DNA of 64,000 nt from Anaerocolumna sp. AGMB13025 (GTDB lineage: Bacteria > Bacillota > Clostridia > Lachnospirales > Lachnospiraceae). The position numbers and the translations under genes were made by a program. Shown piece by piece: positions 25,999 to 36,900 of this stretch. The notes under the pieces are model-generated. The model saw only the letters and a program-made list of their open reading frames with translations. It was not told the origin of the DNA and did not search any database. The stretch spans positions 3,270,501 through 3,334,500 of the forward strand of contig NZ_CP121445.1 of the NCBI RefSeq assembly GCF_029689925.1, given 5' to 3'. Within the stretch, counting starts at the first letter, position 1, and the number at the start of each line of letters is the position of its first letter.

Positions 25999-28263
25999 AT
26001 GTTTTCAGAAAACGAAAAAATCTCCCTAAGACAATTAACAAGGCTATTGGTCTTTGATTTATTTAGCATATCTGGTTTGATTATACCAAGGATTGCGACT
26101 GCAACAGCCGGGAAGGATGGATTAATTGCCATAATTCTTGCTGTTTTATATGCCTTAATCTATGCCTGGATTTTATTATCCCTGTCAAAGGCTGCCGGCG
26201 GAAATTATCTGGATTATTGTAAGAGCAGTCTTGGCAGTATCTTAACCCTTGTAATCGGTTTATTGTATATGGCCAAATTAGCGGTCTGTTGTGTATTTGC
26301 TGCCCGTTTGTTCGGGGAAGTAATAAATGAAACCCTATTGGAGGATACTGACCCCAGGATTATCGTCTTAACACTGCTGGTCGTATCTGCTTATGCCGCA
26401 TCGAAAGGATTTGAAGTAAGGGCAAGAATTGCAGAAGTCTTATATTTTGCAGTAATCGTTCCTATTTTTATCTTTTTAATATTAGGTCTTAATAAAATAC
26501 AATTTTCTAACCTTATGCCATTATTTACAGAAAAGCCGGGTCATATATTCTTAAGTGGTTATAATGTATTTTTAACCTTTAGTGTTCTAGAGGTACTTTT
26601 GTTTTGTGTACCCCTTATTAAAATAAAAAAAGAGGATATAAAAAAAGGCAAACGGGTACTGCACTATGTATCCAGGGCAGTAATTATAGTGGGAATTCTC
26701 GACATTCTTTTATTTATCGTGACCTTAGGAATTCTGGGAAAAGTAGAAACCAAGCAAAAACTCTGGTCCATGGTAAATATGATTCAAGTTATAAAACTGC
26801 CGGGAGGATTTATTCAGAGACAGGATGCGATTGTACTTGGCATCTGGATGCTGAGTATTTTTTCGATTATCAGTGCCTTCTTTTATTATATGAGTTACAT
26901 CGGCAGATTTATATTCCGTATAACTTATCAAAATTATCTGCTGGTACCATTTATTCTGATCTTGTTTGGCGCTTCTGTTATTCCTATAGAGACGGAACAG
27001 TTTTTCTACTACTTTGAGTTCTACATGAAATATATTGGAATGCCTCAATCCATTTTAATACCGGTGATTATCGTATTGATTGGTAAGGTGAGAAAAATAA
27101 AATCGGTAAAACCGATAAAACCGGTAATAAAGACTCTCTTATTATTAACTACCCTGACTTCTGTTATTACCCTTACTGCCTGCAGCGATATGACAGAAAT
27201 TGAGGATCGAAATTTTATACAGGCCATGGGCATCGATATAAAGGGGGATGAGCTGACGGTATATTATGTTTTACCGGACTTAAAGGCATTAACCCAACAG
27301 GGCAGTGAGAATCCCGAAAAATTGATACTGGAATTAAAAGGGTTTGATTGCTGGCAGATTGAAGACTTATATGATCTGCAATATAATAAAAGGCTGGATT
27401 TCAGCCATTTAAAGGCCATTATCATAGGCAGGGAACTGGCCAAAAACCCGAAGCAGCTGGCTCAATTTTTAACGTATGTAGAAGATAAGTACGAAATAGG
27501 CAGAAGTACCTTAATATTTACCTCTGATACAACTGCGAAGGAGGTTATCTCCTTAAACAAAGAACTTGAAGGTGGCATTGGTGATTATTTAGACCGGCTT
27601 TACCGCATTAATCTAAAAAGCAGCGGCAAAAAGGTGGTTACTGTCGGAGACCTGGTCTTTGCTATGAATGAAGAAAATCCGGTAGTCAGTATGCCGGTTT
27701 TAAAACCCAGGAAACAGACCCTAGAAACCGTTGGGCTTGGGATGTTTTATCATAATCAGCTTGCCTATGAAGTTAACAAAGAGGAATCAGATTATATCGA
27801 CATTGCCAATGCTCATGGTAAGAATGTCAAGATTTTTCTTACTGAAAATCCGTCGGAGGATTTAAAGGAAGGAAAAAGCGAAGCAGCTTCGGAATATGTT
27901 GTGAAAATAAATAATGTAACAAGAACCCTTCAGTTTACAAGTGTGAATAATAAGCCAATACTTGCCGTAAAATTAGAGGGTATCGGAATCATTGAGAAAG
28001 GATTAATGGAAAAAGGTCTTGTCTCAAATCAGGCAAAGGCTGCTGTAGTAGAAGCGATAAAGCAGCGTTGTAATCAGATCATAAAAGCAAGAATTACTGC
28101 CAATCTTGATAAGATTACCAAAGGTGCTGGAATTGATTTTATGAATCTGTATCGTATGACCAGTTATGATAACAGAAAATTATGGCTTTCCTATGCCAAC
28201 AAGGAAGATCAGTTCCTTAAGGACCTTAATTATAACGTAGAAGTTGATTTTAAAATGCAGTAA
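25999..28263 (+). CDS. Fused GerAB-GerAC spore germination receptor protein
   Basis: Two receptor subunits in one frame, 754 residues. Residues 1-370 are a GerAB-type amino-acid-permease-like domain with ten helices (SLRQLTRLLVF at the N-terminus, GGNYLDYCKSSLG, WMLSIFSIISAFFYY). Residues 376-754 are a GerAC-type lipoprotein. A second hydrophobic segment ends in a lipobox L392-T-A-C395, followed by SDMTEIEDRNFIQAMGID, which is the normal mature N-terminus of GerAC. GerAC domain motifs KRLDFSHLKAIIIG and VVSMPVLKP follow. There is no stop codon or frameshift at the junction, so it is a real fusion at the sequence level. Whether signal peptidase II cleaves at Cys395 in vivo is open. Together with the upstream A subunit the receptor is complete. 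Confidence 0.92.
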   Translation: MFSENEKISLRQLTRLLVFDLFSISGLIIPRIATATAGKDGLIAIILAVLYALIYAWILLSLSKAAGGNYLDYCKSSLGSILTLVIGLLYMAKLAVCCVFAARLFGEVINETLLEDTDPRIIVLTLLVVSAYAASKGFEVRARIAEVLYFAVIVPIFIFLILGLNKIQFSNLMPLFTEKPGHIFLSGYNVFLTFSVLEVLLFCVPLIKIKKEDIKKGKRVLHYVSRAVIIVGILDILLFIVTLGILGKVETKQKLWSMVNMIQVIKLPGGFIQRQDAIVLGIWMLSIFSIISAFFYYMSYIGRFIFRITYQNYLLVPFILILFGASVIPIETEQFFYYFEFYMKYIGMPQSILIPVIIVLIGKVRKIKSVKPIKPVIKTLLLLTTLTSVITLTACSDMTEIEDRNFIQAMGIDIKGDELTVYYVLPDLKALTQQGSENPEKLILELKGFDCWQIEDLYDLQYNKRLDFSHLKAIIIGRELAKNPKQLAQFLTYVEDKYEIGRSTLIFTSDTTAKEVISLNKELEGGIGDYLDRLYRINLKSSGKKVVTVGDLVFAMNEENPVVSMPVLKPRKQTLETVGLGMFYHNQLAYEVNKEESDYIDIANAHGKNVKIFLTENPSEDLKEGKSEAASEYVVKINNVTRTLQFTSVNNKPILAVKLEGIGIIEKGLMEKGLVSNQAKAAVVEAIKQRCNQIIKARITANLDKITKGAGIDFMNLYRMTSYDNRKLWLSYANKEDQFLKDLNYNVEVDFKMQ

Positions 28264-28271
28264 AAGTTTAT

Positions 28272-28331
28272 GGACAGTCACGAATAAGCCCTGACGTATC
28301 CCAGGTACGCCTGCGCTTTTTGTGACTGTCC
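28272..28331. repeat. GC-rich palindromic element with 10-bp terminal inverted repeats
   Basis: GGACAGTCAC and GTGACTGTCC are perfect arms around a 40-nt GC-rich core containing a small CGTA/TACG stem. It is close to the stop of the fused ger gene. It has T-rich sequence inside the right part but none after the stem, so it is not a standard terminator. It could be a REP- or MITE-like element. Confidence 0.55.
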
Positions 28332-28456
28332 CGCAAATAGATAGGATTACTGACTGTTCTTTTCTATACTTGACAGGGCTAATAAAAGTGTTATCATTTA
28401 ATCATACGCTAGGATAACATGTTAAAATTGTAGGAATAGAAGCCAGGAGGGGTATT

Positions 28457-29326
28457 ATGGAATCGATAAAAATTATTGCAGACAGTACCTGTGATTTGAA
28501 TGAGGAGCTTTTGGAAAGATATCAGATCACGATGATACCTTTATGCGTTATCATGGGTGAGGATACTTATCAGGATGGGATTAATATATCCCCGAAAGAA
28601 ATATATGAATGGTCGGAAAAAGAAAACAGTACGCCTAAAACAGCAGCACCACTGCTTAATGAGGTTATAGATATTTTAAAACCTTTGATAGAACAGCATC
28701 AGGAAATCATATATATCGGAATATCGGAAGAAATGTCCTCAACCTGTAATGTAGTCCGACTGGCCTCGGAAATACTGGATTATGATGCCATACATATTAT
28801 CAATTCAAAAAATTTATCTACCGGCATCGGTTTGCAGGTTTTAAAGGCGGCTTCCATGGCTATGGAGGGCAAGACAGCCAATTATATTGTATCCTATATT
28901 ACAGGTACCATGCAGGAACTGGTAAAAGCCAGTTTTGTCGTTGATACCTTAACCTATTTGTACCGGGGCGGAAGATGTTCTTCTGTGACAGCATTAATTG
29001 GCAATACCTTTTTACTAAAGCCAATGATAGTTGTTAAAAACGGAAAGATGGGGGTAGGGAAAAAGTACCGGGGCAATACGAGAAAAGTATTATTAAACTA
29101 TGTAGCTGATATGCTGGAAGAACTGAAAAAAGCCGATAAAGAACGGGTTTTTATTACCCATTCCGGTTGTGATGAGGGTATTATTACTCTGATTTATGAT
29201 TATATTAAGAAGCTTAATATCTTTCATGAAATACATATAACCAGAGCCGGCGGGGTAATATCCAGCCATTGTGGTCCAAAAACGCTGGGCGTTCTTTATG
29301 TGGGCAGTGCTTCGGGAACTAAGTAG
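28457..29326 (+). CDS. DegV-family fatty-acid-binding protein
   Basis: Cytoplasmic lipid-binding protein of the DegV/FakB family, 289 residues. Such proteins hold a fatty acid for phosphorylation by FakA or act as lipid carriers. The N-terminal IIADSTCDLNEELLERY is characteristic (given as ADSTCDL, residues about 7-13). VDTLTYLYRGGRCSS with the conserved YxxxGGR is at about 163-177, and the head-group Ser/Thr pocket lies in SEEMSSTCN. Single-gene unit with AGGAGGGG upstream of the ATG. No fakA in this window. The specific lipid cannot be told. Confidence 0.92.
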   Translation: MESIKIIADSTCDLNEELLERYQITMIPLCVIMGEDTYQDGINISPKEIYEWSEKENSTPKTAAPLLNEVIDILKPLIEQHQEIIYIGISEEMSSTCNVVRLASEILDYDAIHIINSKNLSTGIGLQVLKAASMAMEGKTANYIVSYITGTMQELVKASFVVDTLTYLYRGGRCSSVTALIGNTFLLKPMIVVKNGKMGVGKKYRGNTRKVLLNYVADMLEELKKADKERVFITHSGCDEGIITLIYDYIKKLNIFHEIHITRAGGVISSHCGPKTLGVLYVGSASGTK

Positions 29327-29435
29327 GTTTGTACAGGATAGGTGCCTTTTGATTTTTTCATAAATAAATCTCTGATAAACTGTCAAGAATACTCTTAAAC
29401 AGATGAAAGAATTTCAGATTAAGGAGATGAAAGTT

Positions 29436-29597
29436 ATGTTAAAATGGGCAATAATATTTTTAATCATTTCTGTGGTTGCAGGTATATTTGGTTTTACCGG
29501 TGTTGCCAGAACGTCAAAAACCATTGCTAAAGTTTTATTCTTCCTTTGTATCATAATATTTATCATTATTTTAATAACCAGTATTGCTATTTTTTAA
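29436..29597 (+). CDS. DUF1328-family small membrane protein (YtjA-like)
   Basis: A 53-residue two-helix membrane protein. The family signature is MLKWAIIFLIISVVAG followed by FGFTGVA and a second helix from about 30 to the end. The ATG at 29436 has AAGGAG 7 nt upstream and matches the normal N-terminus MLKWA, whereas the earlier ATG in frame adds 11 polar residues without a ribosome site. The family is widespread and has no firm function; stress association is reported for relatives. Confidence 0.85.
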   Translation: MLKWAIIFLIISVVAGIFGFTGVARTSKTIAKVLFFLCIIIFIIILITSIAIF

Positions 29598-29778
29598 GAG
29601 ATCGCTATCTTTTAGAATGTGTCCATAGCAAGGCAGGTTGTTTCCTTTACTGCTGCTTTGATTGGCTGTGAACAAGATCTGGAAGAAGACCTAATTGTGA
29701 AATAGTATATTGTCTCTTGATTAATCTGCACACTTTTAGTAGAATAGGGTCATGAAGTTAAATCTGGAGGTATTGTAG

Positions 29779-30366
29779 ATGAAAAAGCTAATTCTGGTAA
29801 CCTCTCCGCCTGCCTGTGGCAAAACCTATGTATCCAAACAGCTGGCCAAAGCGTTAAAACATGTGGTATATCTTGATAAGGATACCTTAATCTGTTTATC
29901 CAAACAGATTTTTATGGTTGCGGGACAGGAATATAACAGAAGTTCTCAATTTTTTGAAGAGAATATAAGAAATTATGAATATGAGGCAATTGTTGCATTG
30001 GCATTAGAGGCACTGGACTATGATGATATAGTACTGATCAATGCTCCATTTACCAGGGAAATCAGGGATAAAGCCTATATCGACTCACTAAAAAGTAAGT
30101 TGAAAGAAAAAGATGCTACTCTTGCAGTAATCTGGGTCGAAACTTTGGTGGAGGTATGCAGACAGAGAATGATTGCAAGAAATTCTGACAGAGACACCTG
30201 GAAGCTGACACATTGGGAGGAATATATCGCGGGTTGTAATTTTAATATACCAACTGCACTGGATGACCCGAAGGTGTCAGATGATTTATTGATATTTAAA
30301 AATTCCTCAGAGCAAGAATTTCAAGAATCATTAACAAATATTGTAAGGATTTTAGAGGGTGTCTAA
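29779..30366 (+). CDS. P-loop kinase-like ATPase
   Basis: Small cytoplasmic P-loop protein of 195 residues resembling nucleotide- or antibiotic-type kinases. Walker A is SPPACGKT (about 9-16), a Walker-B-like strand is DIVLINAPF (about 81-89), and the R-rich lid CRQRMIARNSDRD lies at about 128-140. The lid with RMxxRNxxRD is typical of chloramphenicol-phosphotransferase- or zeta-like kinases, but no antitoxin gene is adjacent. GGAGG is at good spacing before the ATG. The substrate is unknown. A strong terminator follows, so it is monocistronic. Confidence 0.75.
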   Translation: MKKLILVTSPPACGKTYVSKQLAKALKHVVYLDKDTLICLSKQIFMVAGQEYNRSSQFFEENIRNYEYEAIVALALEALDYDDIVLINAPFTREIRDKAYIDSLKSKLKEKDATLAVIWVETLVEVCRQRMIARNSDRDTWKLTHWEEYIAGCNFNIPTALDDPKVSDDLLIFKNSSEQEFQESLTNIVRILEGV

Positions 30367-30381
30367 GCAAAAAATCTATGG

Positions 30382-30427
30382 ACCGGAAGCGAAGTGGCGG
30401 TTAACTTCGTTTCCGGTTTGTTTTATT
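30382..30427 (+). terminator. Intrinsic terminator
   Basis: ACCGGAAGCGAAGT pairs with ACTTCGTTTCCGGT over 14 bp with one G-U pair and an 8-nt loop, followed by TTGTTTT. Confidence 0.85.
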
Positions 30428-30537
30428 ATTATTGGGAAGACGGATATCTTAGTTTTCTTCACTAAGTTTACCAGAATTTGATAAAAAGCAGGTTTCTTAG
30501 CAAAAAGTTTACATAAGTCTAAGTGACAAATAGAAAG

Positions 30538-30552
30538 ATACGTAGTATAATT
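30538..30552 (+). promoter_or_regulatory. Promoter -10 region of the chemoreceptor gene
   Basis: TATAAT at 30546-30551 within ATACGTAGTATAATT, the same 15 nt as in front of the coiled-coil ABC operon. No sigma-D-type motif (TAAA with GCCGATAA) is seen, although chemoreceptors often use it. Confidence 0.5.
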
Positions 30553-30629
30553 TCTTTAACTCAGGCAGACAAAAACAAACATAAAAAGACAAAATAACTC
30601 TGCCAAAAGTATAAAGGGAGGAATGCAGT

Positions 30630-32684
30630 ATGGTATTCAAAAAAATCAGTACGAAAATGCTAGTAATCTTATTAATCGTAATCTTATGTTCCATGGTTAC
30701 TTTAACCCTGGTAGGTTATTTAAGCAGTAAGGATATTATACAAAACCAGATTAATCAGAATATGGATGCCGAATTAAAAGCACAAGTGAACAGTATCCAA
30801 CTGAAACTCCAGAAAATCGAAACCATGGCTTCCCAGATAGCAAGAAGCGTTGAAACTACATATAGTACCACAAAACTTGCCGGGTATGAAGCTATGCTTG
30901 ATAATATGATATTTGACAGTGATTTAATTCTTGGGAGCGGTATCTGGTTCGAACCATATACCTATGATAAAAACGAAAAATATATTGGTCCCTATGTATA
31001 TAAAGAAGGAGACAAAGCAGTTACTACTTATGATTACAGCAATGCAGAATATGATTACTTTTCCTATGACTGGTATAAGAATGCTATGACAGGCTCAAAA
31101 GAACCAGTGTTTTCAACCCTTTATTATGATGATACCTTGAAGGCAACCATGACCTCTTGTACCGTTCCTATGTTTGATGACTCCGATAAATTTATTGGTG
31201 TGATTACCGTGGATATTGATATCACCTCTATTCAGGAGCTGATTCATGCTATTAAAGTGGGTGATGGTGGAAGTGCGGTATTGCTTACCGGGGACGGTTT
31301 ATACATTACAAATGAAAATCCGGAAAAAGTACTAAATGAAAAAATTACCGATAACGAGAATAAATCCATAGCAGCACTTGGTAATAAGGTGTTGGCCACT
31401 GATAAGGGTAAGGGTAGTTTTAAAACCGAAAATGGGAGGTATGAGGTATACTATAGCAGTGTGGATAAACTAGGTTGGAAGGTTATGATTCAGATACCGG
31501 AAAGGGAAGTAAATCAGCCGGTTAATATTTTATTCATTAAATTGGTTATCATTTCAGGGATTGCCATTTTAATCGCTGCCGCCGTAATTATCCTGCTGGT
31601 CAATAATATTACAAAAGGAATTAACCGGGCAAATCAATTTGCCTTAAGCCTATCAAATGGGGACTTTACCACCGAAGAAATTCATTTTAAATCAAAAGAT
31701 GAAATCGGACAGCTTGGTCTGGCCTTGAATAAAATGCTTTTGGAAAACAGGAGTGTTATAACCGCTATTTCGGAAGATTCCGTAAAAATCAATCAGACGA
31801 GTGAAGAACTGACCCAGACCTCGGGAGAACTTTCCTCAAATTTTGAAAGGATTAAGGGATCCATTCATGATATTAATGAATCCATGATGAGTTCCAGTGC
31901 AACTACGGAAGAAATAAACGCTTCGGTGGAAGAAGTCAACTCTTCCATCAGTATCTTAAGTCAGGAAGCTTATAAAAGCAATGAAATGGCACTTGCCATT
32001 AAATCAAGGGCTGACGAGGTGGAGAAACTTAGCCAGGTATCCTATGAAGAAGCCACAAAACTGGCAGCCTCCAATGAGGTTTTATTAAGAAAAGGCATGG
32101 AGGATGCTAAAATAGTAGAATCTGTCGGAAACATGGCAGAGGTAATCTCCCAGATAGCAGAACAGGTCAATTTACTTTCACTGAATGCTTCCATAGAAGC
32201 CGCAAGAGCCGGGGAACACGGAAAAGGTTTTGGAGTAGTCGCAAAAGAAATCGGAAGTCTGGCGGCCCAGACAACCAGAGCAATTGAAGAGATTAAACAT
32301 ACCAATACAAAGGTTATGGAAGCATTTGAAACCATGATTAATAATTCCAACCAACTCCTGAGCTTTATTAAAGACCGGGTTACACCAGATTATAAAACCT
32401 TTGTTCAGGTTGCCGGTCAATACGGTCAGGATGCGTATGACATCCAGTCCACGGTAAGTGTAATATCCGGTATGACAAACAATATAGATAAAATTATTCA
32501 TGAGGTTTCAGAGGCAATACAAGATATTGCCGTATCTTCACAGAGCACCGCCCTAAACAGCAGCAGTATCCTATCCAAGGTAGAAATGGTATATGGACTG
32601 GTAAATAACATGACACAGTTAATTGACACGGAAAAAGAAATATCCAAAGAGCTGGAAGGCATGGTTAAAAAGTTTAAAGTCTGA
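30630..32684 (+). CDS. Methyl-accepting chemotaxis protein with Cache sensor domain
   Basis: Transmembrane chemoreceptor of 684 residues. Helices lie at about 10-31 and 304-326. The extracellular part between is a double-Cache fold ([16 protein letters not shown] given as [12 protein letters not shown], and [10 protein letters not shown]), which usually binds amino acids or small organic acids. A HAMP domain follows (about 327-380), then the signalling domain with the hairpin tip [22 protein letters not shown] lies before the ATG. No che genes or other receptors are in the window. There is no C-terminal CheR-docking pentapeptide. Confidence 0.93.
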   Translation: MVFKKISTKMLVILLIVILCSMVTLTLVGYLSSKDIIQNQINQNMDAELKAQVNSIQLKLQKIETMASQIARSVETTYSTTKLAGYEAMLDNMIFDSDLILGSGIWFEPYTYDKNEKYIGPYVYKEGDKAVTTYDYSNAEYDYFSYDWYKNAMTGSKEPVFSTLYYDDTLKATMTSCTVPMFDDSDKFIGVITVDIDITSIQELIHAIKVGDGGSAVLLTGDGLYITNENPEKVLNEKITDNENKSIAALGNKVLATDKGKGSFKTENGRYEVYYSSVDKLGWKVMIQIPEREVNQPVNILFIKLVIISGIAILIAAAVIILLVNNITKGINRANQFALSLSNGDFTTEEIHFKSKDEIGQLGLALNKMLLENRSVITAISEDSVKINQTSEELTQTSGELSSNFERIKGSIHDINESMMSSSATTEEINASVEEVNSSISILSQEAYKSNEMALAIKSRADEVEKLSQVSYEEATKLAASNEVLLRKGMEDAKIVESVGNMAEVISQIAEQVNLLSLNASIEAARAGEHGKGFGVVAKEIGSLAAQTTRAIEEIKHTNTKVMEAFETMINNSNQLLSFIKDRVTPDYKTFVQVAGQYGQDAYDIQSTVSVISGMTNNIDKIIHEVSEAIQDIAVSSQSTALNSSSILSKVEMVYGLVNNMTQLIDTEKEISKELEGMVKKFKV

Positions 32685-32866
32685 TATTGCTTGGTGGCTG
32701 TTATCTTTAAATTGCAATCATCTAATATCATAGGTTAATTAGGTGTTAGACTGATAGAGTTTTATGCAATACAAAATAAACATAATATAGGTTACCCGTA
32801 ATCATCATATTAAAAAAGATGTCATAAAGCCATTATTTAAACAGGCATTAGAAAGGATATACTACA

Positions 32867-33712
32867 TTGATTCTACAATCCAATAATTTTAATTTAAAGC
32901 ATATCGCAGAATCCGGTCAATGCTTTCGGATGAACGAGATAAGAGATAACCGGTACAGTTTAATTGCTTTTGGAAAATATTTAGAACTTGTCCAAATCGA
33001 TGAAAAACGCATTGGATTAACCTGTAGTGAAGAGGAATTCCAGGAAATCTGGCAGGAATATTTCGATATGGATTACAATTATAACAAAATAGTATCAAAC
33101 CTTTCAGAAGGCAGTGATGATTTCTTAAAGAATGCGGTCCGTTACGGCAATGGACTTAGAATATTAAAACAGGATATATTTGAAACCCTGATTAGTTTTA
33201 TAATATCCCAACGTAAGAATATACCGGCAATAAAACAGTGTATTGAACAGCTTTGCTATAAATACGGGGAACGCAGAATAAGTTATGAATGCGGCGGTAA
33301 AGAATATTATACCTTCCCTACACCAAAAAAGCTGGCGGCTGCATATAGACCGGATTTAAGAGAAGCGGGTTTAGGCTATCGGGATGAGTATATACGAAAA
33401 ACCTCCCAGGCTGTTACAAATGGGGAGATTGATTTAGAGGGTCTGAAACAATTAAGTTACGACGATGCAATGGTTCAGTTAATGAATTTATCCGGTGTGG
33501 GTATTAAGGTTGCCAACTGTGTCAGCTTATATGGGCTGCATCATATTGAAGCATTTCCCATTGATGTATGGATAGCCAGAATATTAAAAGATATCTACCG
33601 GAATGAATTCAGTCTGGAACCCTATACTGGTTTTGCAGGGATAGTACAACAATATATGTTTTATTATATCAGAAGCCTAAAAAGCAATCAGGTACAGTCA
33701 TTAAATAATTAA
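32867..33712 (+). CDS. 8-oxoguanine DNA glycosylase/lyase (OGG1 type)
   Basis: Base-excision repair enzyme that removes oxidised guanine and cuts the AP site, 281 residues. The helix-hairpin-helix is at LSGVGIKVANC with catalytic Lys214 and the GPD-type Asp233 in FPIDVW, in the spacing of human OGG1 (K249, D268). The N-terminal beta domain has SGQCFRM, typical of clostridial OGG. The start is TTG with AAAGGA 8 nt upstream. It stands between a chemoreceptor and an activase gene with its own terminator. AlkA-type specificity is less likely given the SGQCFRW-like motif. Confidence 0.9.
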   Translation: MILQSNNFNLKHIAESGQCFRMNEIRDNRYSLIAFGKYLELVQIDEKRIGLTCSEEEFQEIWQEYFDMDYNYNKIVSNLSEGSDDFLKNAVRYGNGLRILKQDIFETLISFIISQRKNIPAIKQCIEQLCYKYGERRISYECGGKEYYTFPTPKKLAAAYRPDLREAGLGYRDEYIRKTSQAVTNGEIDLEGLKQLSYDDAMVQLMNLSGVGIKVANCVSLYGLHHIEAFPIDVWIARILKDIYRNEFSLEPYTGFAGIVQQYMFYYIRSLKSNQVQSLNN

Positions 33713-33719
33713 TTATAAG

Positions 33720-33748
33720 TTCGCAGCTCTTAGTGCTGCGAATTTTTC
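33720..33748 (+). terminator. Intrinsic terminator after the glycosylase gene
   Basis: TTCGCAGC / GCTGCGAA with a 7-nt loop, followed by five T. Confidence 0.85.
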
Positions 33749-33911
33749 ATTGATTATGCAACGCACATTCTTTTACCTATACTGAATGATTCGGTTTTTC
33801 CTGTACATAATTAATAAGTATGAGATACAGCATATATGCGGATAGACATAAGTTTTATTCACCGTTTTGCATCACTCATAAATGGATTAAGTATAGGAGA
33901 AACAGAATCGA

Positions 33912-36900
33912 ATGAATTACAAAATAGGTTTGGATATTGGTTCCACAACAGTAAAAATAGCAGTTCTGGATACAGATAACCGTTTAATTTACAGTGACTA
34001 CAAAAGACACTTATCAGATATAAAAAGTACGATCATTGATACAATGAGCACCTGTTACCAAAAACTTGGGGATATCCCCTGTGATATTAACATTACCGGT
34101 TCAGGTGGTTTATCCGTAGCCAACTGGCTGAACCTTAATTTTGAACAGGAAGTAATTGCCTGCACCAAAGCAGTAAAAACCATGGCACCAGAGACGGAAG
34201 TAGTGATTGAACTTGGCGGGGAAGATGCTAAAATTACTTATTTAAAAGAGATACCGGAACAACGTATGAATAACAGTTGTGCCGGAGGAACCGGTGCTTT
34301 CATTGACCAGATGGCGGTTCTGCTGAATACCGATGCGGCCGGCTTAAACGAATATGCGAAAAAACATAAAGTTATTTATCCCATTGCCTCCAGATGTGGA
34401 GTATTTGCCAAAACTGACATTCAGCCTCTTTTAAATGACGGGGCCGGTAAGGAAGATATTGCCGCCTCTATTTTACAGGCAGTAGTCAATCAGACCATAG
34501 GTGGTCTTGCCTGTGGGAAACCGATACAGGGTAAGGTAGCCTTCTTAGGTGGACCTCTGTATTTTTTATCAGAACTGAGAGAAAGATTTATTATAAGCCT
34601 AAATCTAAAGGCGGACGAAATAATTATACCAGAGAATGGGATTCTTTATCCTGCTATCGGTGCGGCTCTTTTAACGGGTCACAATACCAAGACTGTTAGT
34701 CGTATCACAGATAATTGCAAGTTAGAAATTAATACCATGAAGGGACATCTGAATGAGTCTGCCCGGTATAACCTGAAAATCATGATTGAAAGGGTAGAGG
34801 GTATCACCGATATTAAGGATGAAGATGTCAGAAAGTTGCAGCCCCTTTTTCATACTCAGAAGGAATATAAAGAATTTACAGAGCGGCATAATAAGGCTGT
34901 CATGAAAAGAGCAGAACTGGCTGCTTATAGCGGTAATACGTATCTTGGTATTGACGCCGGTTCCACTACAACAAAAGCAGTATTAATCGGCGAGGATGGG
35001 GAACTGCTTTATAGTTACTATGGGAGTAATGAAGGGGACCCGGTCAAAAAGGCCGTTTTCATACTAAAGGATTTGTATAGTAAACTTCCAGTTGGAGTCA
35101 AAATCGTTAAAAGTACGGTAACAGGCTATGGCGAAAGTTTAATGAAAGCTGCTCTTCATATGGATTTGGGTGAAATTGAAACCATCGCCCATTATAAAGC
35201 CGCTGAATATTTTCTGCCGGGAGTTGATTTCATTCTGGATATCGGTGGTCAGGATATGAAGTGCCTTCGTATTAAAAACGGTACCATTGACAGTATTCTT
35301 CTAAATGAAGCCTGTTCCTCCGGCTGCGGTTCCTTTATCGAAGGATTTGCAAAATCTTTGAATCTTCCGGTTGACAAATTTGCATACGAAGCGTTGTTTG
35401 CCAAAAGTCCAGTGGATCTTGGGACAAAGTGTACTGTATTTATGAATTCAAAAGTAAAACAGGCACAAAAGGAAGGGGCTGATATTGCGGATTTGTCTGC
35501 CGGACTGTCTTATTCCGTCATAAAGAATGCTCTATTTAAAGTTATAAAAATCCGGGATGAAAAAGATATGGGCAAAAAAATGATTGTCCAAGGGGGGACC
35601 TTTCATAATGATGCTCTCTTGCGGTGTTTTGAGCTGATTTCCGGAAGAGAAGTGGTACGTCCGGATATAGCAGGGCTGATGGGGGCCTTCGGTGCGGCGC
35701 TTATTGCAAAAGAAGCGGGAAGTTATAAGCTTTTAGAAGGCCAGGTATCAAAAATACTATCGGACAGCGAATTACAAAGATTTCAAGTTAAAACCTCTTT
35801 AAAACGCTGTGATAAGTGCGGGAATCATTGCCTCCTGACGATAAATAGATTTTCTGACAAAGAAGCTTTTATATCTGGTAACCGGTGTGAACGTGGACTG
35901 GGACTGACGGAGGATAAGACGGAACCTTCCTATAAACTGCCGAATCTATATGACTATAAATATAATAAAACCTTTGCCTATACTCCCATAAGTCTTTCAA
36001 AAGCCAGGAGAGGAGTAATCGGTATCCCAAGGGCTCTTAACATGTTTGATAATTATCCTTTTTGGTTTACTCTTTTGACAGAACTTGGTTTTCGGGTTGA
36101 GTTATCAGCTCCTTCCGGTAAAAAAATGTATGAAAAAGGACTGGGTACCATTCCTTCCGAATCGGTGTGCTATCCGGCAAAACTTTGCCATGGACACATA
36201 ATCAACTTGATTGAGAGAGGTATACCGGCTATCTTTTATCCTTCTATTGTATACGAAAAGAAAGAATATGAGGATGTAGATAATCATTTTAACTGCCCAA
36301 TTGTTATCTCCTATACAGAGGTAATAAAAAATAATATTGACCAGTTAAGACCAGTTAAATTCATCGCCCCTTTTTTATCCATGAATGATGATAAGAAACT
36401 GGTGAAACGAATTACAGAGGTATTTTCAGAGTACCAGGTTACCTCAGAAGAAGCAAAAAGGGCAGTGAGTGCAGCCAGAGCTGAGCTAGAGGACTATAAA
36501 CAGGACTTAAAGCAAAAAGGGGAAGAGGCAATAGAATTCCTTAAGAAACACAATAAAAAAGGAATTGTTCTATGCGGAAAACCGTATCATATTGATCCGG
36601 AAGTCAATCATGGTATACCAGGTCTAATTAATTCCTTTGACATGGCAGTTCTGACTGAGGATAGTATCGACCACCTGGCACCTCTTAAGAATAAACTAAG
36701 AGTAGTGGATCAGTGGACCTACAACTCCAGATTATATCGTGCGGCGCAAAAGACCGCTGAGGAACCAAACCTTGAATTAATCCAGCTCAATTCCTTTGGC
36801 TGTGGTCTGGATTCCGTTACTTCAGATCAGATAGCTGAAATACTTGGGGCTAACGGGAAAATCTATACGATGTTAAAAATAGATGAAGGAAATAACCTGG

